Shown: positions 1-5,015 of the stretch, one piece after another
How positions within the stretch are numbered: position 1 is the first letter of the stretch
Layout of the letters: each line of letters starts with the position of its first letter
Assembly: GCA_013812565.1 (NCBI GenBank)
Contig: JACCTF010000561.1
Coordinates: 1 to 5,015 of the forward strand
Origin: Pyrinomonadaceae bacterium
Lineage (GTDB): Bacteria > Acidobacteriota > Blastocatellia > Pyrinomonadales > Pyrinomonadaceae
Length of the DNA: 5,015 nucleotides
Reading direction: 5' to 3'
Made by a program: the position numbers and the translations under genes
Notes under the pieces: generated by a model
The model's database searches: none
Told to the model about the DNA's origin: nothing
What the model saw: only the letters and a program-made list of their open reading frames with translations

Positions 1-85
1 CAACAACACTCGTCAATCAAACGGATGTCTTAACTCAGAATCTGCTTACTATCATCATCTATAGCCACGACGGACAACTTATTAA

Positions 86-166
86 GTGAACAACCCGCAG
101 CCACCGCTCTGGCGTAACCGCAACTACATTCTTCTTTTCGCCGCCCAAATCATCTCCCTCTTGGGG
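86..166 (+). pseudogene. N-terminal remnant of an MFS-type exporter
   Basis: A GTG-initiated reading frame begins with about 27 residues that look like the start of a major facilitator superfamily exporter of the EntS/MFS_3 kind: a proline-rich lead, then PLWRNRNYILLFAAQIISLLG. In that family the motif 'P-L-W-R-N-R-x-(F/Y)' runs straight into transmembrane helix 1, ending Q-x-x-S-x-L-G. After the glycine at 164-166 the resemblance stops. The frame continues with unrelated residues into the 3' end of the convergent phosphatase gene and ends at 322. An intact MFS protein has about 400 residues, so more than 90 percent is missing. No ribosome binding site is visible before the GTG. The other two frames after 166 (for example G-I-H-A-A-H-R-K then stop) also end quickly, so a single frameshift does not rescue the gene. 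The family call rests on one short motif and is tentative. Confidence 0.5.
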
Positions 167-240
167 CATCCATGCAGCTCACCGAAAATGACATATGACT
201 GTTGCCTCCACTTGTCATCGTTAGGCATCAAGCGCGATTG

Positions 241-1884
241 CTATCTGCCCGGCTTTCGTTGCGGTAGCCGCAGTGCCTCAATCATGACGTGGAAGATCAC
301 GTTCTGTTCCTGCACACCGTGAAAGAGGTGCGCGCCCGGTCCACCAGCATAAATTGTCACATCCTCGCCGCCATGAGTCTCACTGCCGAGTGGCACTGTG
401 GTTTCCTGCAAGTAGTTCGGATCGGCGGTGTTGATCTTTGTCAGATCGGGTCGCCCTTTGGTAATCCGGGTGTAACCATCAGCCTTGTGCGGATAGCTCT
501 TGGGTCCTTCGGATTGTGTTTGTGACGCGCCGGTGTAGCCTGGGCCATTCGCGTAGCCGAGCGTGGTGTACGGTTGCCCCAACTTGTCGTTGGTGTATTC
601 CGTCGTGGGACCGCCCGTGCGGTCGGGCGGTCTCACCAACCCAAAAATGTCGTTGCCACGCTCTGGATAGCCTCCGATGGTAAATGTGTGGCTATGATCC
701 GCCGTGACGATGATGAGCGTCTCGCGTAGATCCACCTTTGCGAGGGTGGCGCGGACAGCCTTCGAGAGTTCGACGGCATCAGTCAAGGCACGGTAAGCGT
801 TGCCGTCATGGTGCGCGTGGTCGATGCGTCCGGCTTCGACCATGAGGAAGTAACCTTTGCGATTCTTCGCCACCATGTCGATGGCTTTTGCGGTCATCTC
901 GGTTAGAGAAGGCTCGCCTGCCGTGTCTTTCGGGCGGTCGTGTTCATACTCCATGTGCGAGCGTTCAAAGAGTCCCAGCAGGCGCTCGGTGCGTCGCGGG
1001 TCAATCATATCGAACTCACGTTTGTTCCACACGTAAGCGGAACGCGGACGCTTCGCCAGCCACTCATCGACGAGGTGACGCTTATCGAGGCGCTCGCCGG
1101 TGGTGTTTGCATCCTCCGGGTCAACCATTGTGCGCGGCAAGAATTTGCTGCGTCCGCCGCCGAGTGCAACTTCAAAACCGTCTCCATAGGGAGATTCGAT
1201 CAGTTGGCGGGCGATGTCCGGGAAACCGGCGGTTCTGGCGGCAATGGGCAGATCAGCATCCGCTTCCCAATCCCGGTCGGCACTGTGCGCGTAACAAGAG
1301 GCAGGCGTTGCGTGGGTCAAACGGGCGGTGCTTACGATACCTGTTGAGAGACCGCCTTGCTCGGCAATCTCTAGCAGCGTCATCAGTTCATTTCCCTTCA
1401 CCGTCGTGTGGTCTCCACGTACCACGTCTTGGTTAACCGAGATGAGACCGTCGTTTGTCTTCACTCCGGTGATGATTGCGGTCATCGTCGGAGCCGAATC
1501 TGAGGTCTGCTGATTCGCGCTATACGTCTTTGAGAGAGCGACGTAAGGCAGACGCTCGAAACTCAAGACGTTCTCCTCACCGCTTTCGCCACGCATTTGA
1601 CCTTCAAGAATCCGCGCAGCGGTGACGGTGGAAATGCCCATGCCGTCGCCGACAAACAGGATCACGTTTTTCGCTTTACCCTGCTGGACACGCAACCTTT
1701 TCGCACGCTCGACCGCTTGTTGGCCGTCTCTGTACCACTGCTCCCGATTCTCGACGGGTCGGCGCGCCGTGCGCGGGGTAGATGGCTTCTCTTGTGCAGA
1801 GAGGCTGGAAGGCAGGGTTCCCGCGATGAGCGCGAACAGCACCAGCGAAGTCGTTAGTTTCATCATGTCAGTCGTTATCTGCAT
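241..1884 (-). CDS. Secreted alkaline phosphatase (PhoA superfamily)
   Basis: This is a metal-dependent phosphomonoesterase, expected in the periplasm, that releases inorganic phosphate from organic phosphate esters. Residues 8-30 form a signal peptide (hydrophobic core TSLVLFALIAG, likely cut after SLSA). The catalytic set is complete: Asp80 in VGDGMG, nucleophile Ser130 in TSDSAPT, His191/Thr193 in THATPA, phosphate-binding Arg204 in ADRDW, Glu350/Asp355/His359 in VEAGRIDHAHH, Asp396-His397 in TADHSH, and His504 in SETHGG. These match E. coli PhoA Asp51, Ser102, Asp153/Thr155, Arg166, Glu322/Asp327/His331, Asp369-His370 and His412. At 547 residues it is longer than E. coli PhoA, mostly because 106 residues separate His397 from His504, against about 41 in E. 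coli. The start is uncertain: ATG codons also occur at 1866 and 1863, give a more usual signal peptide, and none of the three has a clear ribosome binding site. I see no Pho box upstream. It lies 81 bp downstream of the ChrA remnant in the same direction, and may be read separately from the sulfur-type genes. Confidence 0.93.
   Translation of the reverse strand: MQITTDMMKLTTSLVLFALIAGTLPSSLSAQEKPSTPRTARRPVENREQWYRDGQQAVERAKRLRVQQGKAKNVILFVGDGMGISTVTAARILEGQMRGESGEENVLSFERLPYVALSKTYSANQQTSDSAPTMTAIITGVKTNDGLISVNQDVVRGDHTTVKGNELMTLLEIAEQGGLSTGIVSTARLTHATPASCYAHSADRDWEADADLPIAARTAGFPDIARQLIESPYGDGFEVALGGGRSKFLPRTMVDPEDANTTGERLDKRHLVDEWLAKRPRSAYVWNKREFDMIDPRRTERLLGLFERSHMEYEHDRPKDTAGEPSLTEMTAKAIDMVAKNRKGYFLMVEAGRIDHAHHDGNAYRALTDAVELSKAVRATLAKVDLRETLIIVTADHSHTFTIGGYPERGNDIFGLVRPPDRTGGPTTEYTNDKLGQPYTTLGYANGPGYTGASQTQSEGPKSYPHKADGYTRITKGRPDLTKINTADPNYLQETTVPLGSETHGGEDVTIYAGGPGAHLFHGVQEQNVIFHVMIEALRLPQRKPGR
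605..636. repeat. Strong intragenic palindrome
   Basis: GACCGCCCG at 609-617 and CGGGCGGTC at 624-632 are a perfect 9-bp inverted repeat around a 6-base loop (TGCGGT). After one mismatched pair (608/633) the outer GTG/CAC at 605-607 and 634-636 extends the pairing by 3 bp. It lies inside the phosphatase gene and encodes residues 417-427 (RPPDRTGGP region), in the non-conserved insertion between the last two metal-binding motifs. There is no T-run, so it is not a normal intrinsic terminator. Whether it forms in RNA or is only a by-product of Arg/Pro/Gly codons in a GC-rich gene cannot be told from one sequence. Confidence 0.6.
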
Positions 1885-1965
1885 ACGTTCGATGTCGAAA
1901 TGGCAATTGGTTTGTGTTCCCGCGCGCTTCTATTAATGCACTCTTGTAGATTCCCTTTTGGTTGA

Positions 1966-2484
1966 CTAAAACAATTCTCCTCCGCCGCGCACAATTGAAA
2001 TCAACCAGCCCGCAAGCGCGCCGCCGAGCACCAGCCACGCCGAATTGAGCTGCCAGCGAATCAGTAACACGGCACTGATCATTACCAGCGCGACGGTCGG
2101 CGCATCCACGAGCGAAGCTCTCGCGAGTTGCCACGTTACAACCGCCATCAGCGCGAGTGATGCGGCGTTCACCCCGTCGAGGAACGCGCCTGCTGTCGCA
2201 GAGCGACGGATGCGCGGGATGAGCGGACTGCTGATCGCGACGAAGAAGAACGCGGGCAGAAAAATGCCGACGGTGGCGACAAACGCACCTGTCGGGCCGC
2301 CGAGCACATAGCCGATGAAGGTCGCGGTGGTGAAGACGGGTCCCGGCGTTACTTGCCCGACGGCGATGGCGTCCAGTAGTTGCGCGTTGGTGAGCCAGTG
2401 CCAGCGGTCAACCAGGTCGGCGCACACACCCGAAGCGTAATTGGTAAAGATGCATAGCGAGAGCAAAAACAGCGGACGCTTCAC
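1966..2484 (-). CDS. chrA: Orphan C-terminal half of chromate transporter ChrA (truncated)
   Basis: Long-chain ChrA proteins (about 400 residues, two homologous CHR halves) export chromate across the inner membrane. These 172 residues match the second half only. ADLVDRWHWLT at 23-32, the signature VGQVTPGPVFTTATFIGY at 42-59, the helix FVATVGIFLPAFFFVAIS at 68-85, FLDGVNAASLALMAVVTWQL at 101-120 and two closing helices follow the usual order to the C-terminus. The N-terminal half is absent: upstream there are only 133 non-coding bases before the neighbouring YeeE gene. Residues 1-21 (LFLLSLCIFTNYASGV) do not resemble the glycine-rich helix that normally leads into R-A-D-L-V, and are several residues too short. 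The GTG start has no ribosome binding site, and the frame is closed by a TAA nine codons before the GTG. Single-domain ChrA proteins exist but work as pairs, and no partner is present here. It is most likely a non-functional remnant with an intact 3' end. Confidence 0.8.
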   Translation of the reverse strand: MKRPLFLLSLCIFTNYASGVCADLVDRWHWLTNAQLLDAIAVGQVTPGPVFTTATFIGYVLGGPTGAFVATVGIFLPAFFFVAISSPLIPRIRRSATAGAFLDGVNAASLALMAVVTWQLARASLVDAPTVALVMISAVLLIRWQLNSAWLVLGGALAGWLISIVRGGGELF

Positions 2485-2617
2485 TTTGTGGTTGTGAGTT
2501 CTACTCTTTACTTACCGAGTCTGGGAATGGGAGTCAAACGGAAGTTTGAAAGCGATGCATTGGGACGAATTGTTGAAGCAGAGATTTATCGCCATATGTG
2601 GGTAACTGTTTTCGGCT

Positions 2618-3172
2618 TTACACCGACTGCCTCCCGGTGCTTAGCCGCGCCAGCGCGAGAAGCCCCGTCGTGATCGCCACGACGACCCCGGCGACCCACG
2701 CCCACGGCGAAAGGCTCGTCGCCTGCGGCAGCGTAATCTTGCCCCAGTCGGCGAGGCCCTTGATGATTGGCTGTAGCGCCGGATACAAGGCGACGTACAC
2801 GCCCGCGCCGAAGAGCATCCCCACGACACCGACCATCGCATCACGCCGGCCTTCGCCGCTTGCGGCGACGCTCGTCCCCGGACAGTAACCGAAGACAGCA
2901 AGCCCCGCGCCGAATAGGACGCCTCCGAGTAGCACGCCGCCCAAGAGCGCTGGCTTGATGTGAAGGGTCGCCACGCCCATCGAGACGAGCGCATAGACGC
3001 CAACGGTGCCGACCGCCACCGCCGTCGCCATAATCTTCACGACCGTCCAGTCTTTCAACAAAAACTGCCCGATGATGACGTGGAACTTAGCGGCTCGCCC
3101 CTTCTGCAAAAGGAAACCGAAAACCATCCCGGTCGCGAGACCGAGAAGTAATTTACTGATTGGATCGAACAC
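2618..3172 (-). CDS. YeeE/YedE family membrane protein, C-terminal-type half (sulfur compound transport)
   Basis: A 184-residue inner membrane protein of the Sulf_transp (YeeE/YedE) family, whose characterised members import thiosulfate through a relay of conserved cysteines. The diagnostic stretch is residues 88-126: GAGLAVFGYCPGTSVAASGEGRRDAM continuing to a further GAGVY, with Cys97 in the family's F-G-x-C-P-G-T motif. Predicted helices lie near 5-22, 46-65, 75-95, 111-130 and 155-174. Full-length YeeE proteins of about 350 residues contain both halves; here the second half is a separate gene. The GTG start at 3172 is supported by GGAAAGGAGGG at 3181-3191 with an 8-base spacer. The start lies 20 bp inside the preceding YeeE gene, so translation is probably coupled and the two products probably form one transporter. 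The exact substrate cannot be read from the sequence. The call to family is firm. Confidence 0.9.
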   Translation of the reverse strand: MFDPISKLLLGLATGMVFGFLLQKGRAAKFHVIIGQFLLKDWTVVKIMATAVAVGTVGVYALVSMGVATLHIKPALLGGVLLGGVLFGAGLAVFGYCPGTSVAASGEGRRDAMVGVVGMLFGAGVYVALYPALQPIIKGLADWGKITLPQATSLSPWAWVAGVVVAITTGLLALARLSTGRQSV

Positions 3173-3701
3173 GGTTCGCGCCCTCCTTTCCGTAGATCAG
3201 AAACGCCGTCGCCACGCCGCTCGCAAACAGAAGCAAAACGAAAATCCAGCTTGAGACGGCGAGTTGGAGCGCGCCGCTTATACCGTGCCCGCTCGTGCAG
3301 CCGCCAGCCAGCCGCGCGCCGAACATCATCAGAGCACCGCCGAAAAAGGCACCTGTGAAACGCTTCGCGGTGCTGTCACCGAAACGCCATGCCCAGAGGG
3401 GCGGAACTGTTTGTGACGTGCGATCATTCGAGAGTTTTGAACTCATGAATGCCCCGATGAAGACGCCGACGACGAGCATCCACTCCCAATCCACCTTCGG
3501 CGACTTCTCCGGGTCGCGGTAATACTCATTGGTCTGAGCAAGCCCTGGCGTGACGGCTCTCTCGGTGAGTGCGGCGGTGTACTCGAACGCCGTCGTGATC
3601 CCTAGAGGCTTATCGGCGGTGGCAAACGAGAACCAACTCAGCACGCCGATCAGCGCGCCGACAACGTAAGGCGACCACGATTTCATTCTCAGCGTGTTCA
3701 T
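3153..3701 (-). CDS. YeeE/YedE family membrane protein, N-terminal-type half (sulfur compound transport)
   Basis: A 182-residue inner membrane protein carrying the other conserved cysteine motif of the YeeE/YedE family: GARLAGGCTSGHGISG at 128-143 with Cys135. Helices are predicted near 11-28, 72-89, 115-133 and 148-170. A polar segment of roughly 40 residues after the first helix (30-70, containing AQTNEYYRDPEKSP) is probably exposed on one side of the membrane. I chose the ATG at 3701. An open frame extends to a TTG at 3725, but that would place AAAAGGAGG (3708-3716), a near-perfect ribosome binding site six bases before the ATG, inside the coding region. It follows the DUF2892 gene by 30 bases and overlaps the second YeeE half by 20 bp, so the pair is very likely made together. 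Family knowledge points to thiosulfate or related sulfur species. Substrate and direction are inference. Confidence 0.9.
   Translation of the reverse strand: MNTLRMKSWSPYVVGALIGVLSWFSFATADKPLGITTAFEYTAALTERAVTPGLAQTNEYYRDPEKSPKVDWEWMLVVGVFIGAFMSSKLSNDRTSQTVPPLWAWRFGDSTAKRFTGAFFGGALMMFGARLAGGCTSGHGISGALQLAVSSWIFVLLLFASGVATAFLIYGKEGANRVRSNQ
3181..3189 (-). promoter_or_regulatory. Ribosome binding site of the second YeeE half
   Basis: The minus strand reads AAAGGAGGG eight bases before the GTG at 3172. It lies within the last codons of the upstream YeeE half and justifies the GTG start, which otherwise would be doubtful. Confidence 0.8.
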
Positions 3702-3707
3702 CACGCG

Positions 3708-3716
3708 CCTCCTTTT
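3708..3716 (-). promoter_or_regulatory. Ribosome binding site of the first YeeE half
   Basis: The minus strand reads AAAAGGAGG followed by a six-base spacer and ATG at 3701. This decides the start of the gene against a TTG eight codons upstream. Confidence 0.85.
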
Positions 3717-3731
3717 CAATTTCAATGTTCA

Positions 3732-4211
3732 TTACGCCTCGACTGCTCGCATCACCGCGTCACCGGATGTCGCGCCGGATGAGATGTGCTCGAAGTCCCC
3801 GCGCAGGGCTTTAAGGGCGTACTTTTCACGTTCGATCTCTTGCCGTGTGCGGACACCTAAACGACGAAAGAGAGGAACAGGCGGACACCACCCCTGCACA
3901 GCATGCTGGAATAGAAACGGAAGGACGATGCCGGGGATGATGAGCCATTTCTTATTTCCGCTAGCGACCGCTAAACTAACACCGGTAAAGGCAAGCGCTG
4001 AGGCGTTCACCTCAAGCACCCGCTCCATGTCCCACTCCTGCTCTAGTTCTTCAATGCGGTGCCCAATCTCCGCATCGTCCCTTGCCGCGTAGCTCTCGAC
4101 CCGCTCACGCATCTCCCGGTCAAGGCGCGCATTAATCTCAGAAGAAGTGCTCTCCCTCACGTGGTCGCCGTCGTCCGCATTACCAGTCATAGACTCGTTT
4201 CTGTTTTCCAT
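3732..4211 (-). CDS. DUF2892 (YgaP-tail-like) membrane protein with acidic N-terminal extension
   Basis: A 159-residue protein. Residues 1-60 are hydrophilic and charged, rich in Glu, Asp and Arg, with likely helical or coiled-coil character (EINARLDREMRERVES and HRIEELEQEWDME). Two membrane helices follow (about 67-84 and 88-104, separated by the short turn SGNKKW). Next comes QGWCPPVPLFRRLGVRT at 106-122, with Cys109 in the G-(W/F)-C-P motif typical of DUF2892, the membrane domain that forms the tail of the E. coli rhodanese YgaP. Residues 120-159 are again charged and probably cytoplasmic. DUF2892 proteins commonly neighbour rhodaneses, YeeE transporters and sulfur-responsive repressors, and the YeeE pair directly downstream fits that. 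No function is established. The ATG at 4211 has AAGGAG at 4218-4223 with a six-base spacer. The charged head is longer than in minimal DUF2892 proteins of about 60-70 residues. Confidence 0.75.
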   Translation of the reverse strand: MENRNESMTGNADDGDHVRESTSSEINARLDREMRERVESYAARDDAEIGHRIEELEQEWDMERVLEVNASALAFTGVSLAVASGNKKWLIIPGIVLPFLFQHAVQGWCPPVPLFRRLGVRTRQEIEREKYALKALRGDFEHISSGATSGDAVMRAVEA

Positions 4212-4217
4212 CTCAGT

Positions 4218-4223
4218 CTCCTT
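4218..4223 (-). promoter_or_regulatory. Ribosome binding site of the DUF2892 gene
   Basis: The minus strand reads AAGGAG six bases before the ATG at 4211. It sits in the 62-base gap after the DUF2243 gene. That gap shows no terminator-like hairpin with a T-run, so read-through from upstream is likely. Confidence 0.75.
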
Positions 4224-4273
4224 AGAAAAGCTTTGGCGTCTGGTCCGAATCGCCGCTCTTGAAATTTCGGTAA

Positions 4274-4774
4274 TTACATTCTCCCAACCCCGCCGCGCGC
4301 CATCGTGTCGCCGCTACCGCCCCGGATGAGCGTCCACCCGAGCGCCAGGAGAACGACTCCGAAAGCCAAGAATGACAAGTCCCACGGCAGCTTTGAATCG
4401 GTGTACTCGTAGACGTGATGGACGCCGAGCAGTTGGTGGTCAATGATGCCTTCGATGACGTTAAAGAGTCCCCACCCGACCAGAAGCGAGCCGAAGAAAG
4501 TTTTACCCGACCACGGCACGTCACGCCGCGCGCCGACCCGCCACAGCATGGCAAGCCCGACGCAGGTCATTACCCACACAGCCGCGTGAAAAATGCCGTC
4601 CCAAGTCATATTCACTTTCGCATCTACCAGCGTGTTCGGCGGCCTCCACCCGGAAAGCATGTTGTGCCACTGTAGAATCTGGTGAAGCACAATGCCGTCT
4701 GCGAATCCGCCTAAGCCTGCGCCCATGAGAATGCCCGCCGCGATTAATGGGGAGCGTTTTACGTCGTCTGCCAT
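4274..4774 (-). CDS. DUF2243 family four-helix membrane protein
   Basis: A 166-residue inner membrane protein of the DUF2243 family, function unknown. Four helices are predicted at about 9-28, 60-80, 91-111 and 132-150. The family hallmark is seen at 23-37, GFADGIVLHQILQWH, with Asp26, His31 and His37. Repeated acid/histidine positions follow at the ends of the other helices: Asp59 and His63 in WDGIFHAAVW, Glu108, Asp112 and His113 in VIEGIIDHQLLGVHH, and His119-His120. This arrangement of His and Asp in the membrane would suit a metal, heme or proton-handling site, but that is inference. The ATG at 4774 is preceded by AGAGG at a suitable distance and lies 16 bp inside the 3' end of the upstream CPEC gene, so the two are probably translationally coupled. 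The C-terminal tail (GGSGDTMARGGVGRM) is glycine- and arginine-rich and probably cytoplasmic. Confidence 0.85.
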   Translation of the reverse strand: MADDVKRSPLIAAGILMGAGLGGFADGIVLHQILQWHNMLSGWRPPNTLVDAKVNMTWDGIFHAAVWVMTCVGLAMLWRVGARRDVPWSGKTFFGSLLVGWGLFNVIEGIIDHQLLGVHHVYEYTDSKLPWDLSFLAFGVVLLALGWTLIRGGSGDTMARGGVGRM

Positions 4775-5007
4775 TTACACTTCCTCTCTTTTAACTTTAC
4801 CTTTATGTCATCTGCGTAATAGATACCCACGCATATCAAAGCGAGCACAATGAGGGGCAGCAGCATCACTAACAGAGTGCCGGTGAAACTCTGGCCGTAG
4901 ACGCTTGGGTTGACCTCCGCCCTGCATTCGGGGCAGGCCCACACGACGGATGGCGCGGCGCTCAGTAAGAGCAGGAGCCCTAAGAGCTTGAGTAGAAGTC
5001 TTTTCAC
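4759..5007 (-). CDS. Small exported membrane protein with CPEC motif
   Basis: I do not recognise a named family. The 82 residues begin with a leucine-rich signal-like segment (2-24, KRLLLKLLGLLLLLSAAPSVVWA) ending just before CPEC at 25-28. The sequence then runs RAEVNPSVYGQSF, a strong membrane helix at about 42-63 (TGTLLVMLLPLIVLALICVGIYY) and a basic tail (KVKLKERKCKW) with another cysteine. The CPEC pair would lie on the periplasmic face, where it could bind a metal or act as a dithiol. A lipoprotein-like cut before Cys25 is possible, but tryptophan at -2 is unusual. The start is uncertain. The GTG at 5007 is the first candidate, yet GAGG ends only two bases before it, and the frame stays open to the window edge (GAG GAC GTG), so the gene may begin beyond 5015. 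It overlaps the DUF2243 gene by 16 bp. Confidence 0.65.
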   Translation of the reverse strand: MKRLLLKLLGLLLLLSAAPSVVWACPECRAEVNPSVYGQSFTGTLLVMLLPLIVLALICVGIYYADDIKVKLKERKCKWQTT

Positions 5008-5015
5008 GTCCTCAT

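Noticed and set aside
1..85. Short plus-strand frame ending in TAA at 31-33 as the tail of an upstream gene
   Set aside because: Ten codons without a recognisable motif cannot be told from chance. The rest of the stretch to 85 shows no identifiable site.
112..226. Possible integron attC site: GCGTAAC at 112-118 and GTTAGGC at 220-226
   Set aside because: GTTAGGC fits the core site, but the partner has a mismatch and lies within the MFS-like codons. The intervening sequence also lacks the paired inner arms of an attC.
203..227. Hairpin TGCCT/AGGCA as a terminator for the phosphatase gene
   Set aside because: The stem is only five bases with a long loop and no T-run on the transcribed side.
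888..1436. Long plus-strand open frame of 182 codons
   Set aside because: It lies wholly antisense to the phosphatase, whose motifs are complete. The translation is rich in Arg and Cys with no recognisable domain, which is typical of a shadow frame in GC-rich DNA.
1885..1965. Pho box or clear promoter before the phosphatase
   Set aside because: No pair of CTGTCAT-like repeats is present, and no convincing -35/-10 pair could be placed. Phosphate control is not supported by this sequence.
2509..2537. Minus-strand TTGACT, 17-base spacer, TAAGTA as a promoter for the ChrA remnant
   Set aside because: The -35 is good, but the -10 matches the consensus at too few positions. One good hexamer in AT-richer intergenic DNA is not enough.
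2620..2639. Inverted repeat CACCG/CGGTG at the end of the second YeeE gene as a terminator
   Set aside because: It is a five-base stem inside the last codons, with no T-run after it.
2488..2673. Plus-strand open frame of 61 codons across the gap between the ChrA remnant and YeeE
   Set aside because: It has no ribosome binding site, no recognisable motif, and runs into the antisense of the YeeE gene. The gap itself (2485-2617) holds nothing I can name.
2853..2868. TCGCCG-CTTG-CGGCGA hairpin in the second YeeE gene
   Set aside because: It lies in a conserved coding region (the SGEGRRDA neighbourhood) and is explained by GC-rich Ala/Gly/Ser codons.

Overview
The window is bacterial and densely coded, with moderately high GC and GC-rich codon use. 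All intact genes lie on the minus strand; the only recognisable coding trace on the plus strand is a short broken gene end at the left edge. The protein set (a periplasmic alkaline phosphatase, a ChrA fragment, paired YeeE/YedE half-transporters, DUF2892 and DUF2243 membrane proteins) fits an environmental, probably soil or sediment, Gram-negative bacterium. Acidobacteriota would be my guess from the general look of the proteins, but nothing in the sequence proves it. There is no rRNA, tRNA, CRISPR array, transposase or integrase.

Right part, read on the minus strand from 5007 down to 2618: five small membrane protein genes in a tight, probably co-transcribed run. The order is a short exported CPEC-motif protein, a DUF2243 four-helix protein rich in membrane-face histidines, a DUF2892 (YgaP-tail-like) protein with an acidic N-terminal extension, and two consecutive YeeE/YedE (Sulf_transp) halves. 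The two outer junctions overlap (16 and 20 bp), and three of the genes have strong AAGGAG-type ribosome binding sites. The upstream end of the run, including its promoter, lies beyond position 5015. YeeE/YedE proteins carry thiosulfate or related reduced sulfur species, and DUF2892 often travels with rhodaneses and YeeE proteins. A role in sulfur uptake or detoxification is therefore the simplest reading of the block. The jobs of the DUF2243 and CPEC proteins are unknown.

Middle, 2484-1966: an orphan C-terminal half of a long-chain chromate transporter (ChrA). Its N-terminal half is missing, its first 20 or so residues do not fit the family, and it has no ribosome binding site. It looks like the residue of a deletion or rearrangement.

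Left part, 1884-241: a complete, secreted PhoA-superfamily alkaline phosphatase with all catalytic and metal-binding residues. It has a mammalian-type His/His pair at the third metal site and a large insertion before the last metal-binding histidine. A strong DNA palindrome lies inside that insertion. Beyond it, at 86-166, is the first 27 codons of an MFS exporter on the plus strand, broken off in mid-gene. Two broken transporter genes flanking the phosphatase suggest that it sits at a recombination junction.
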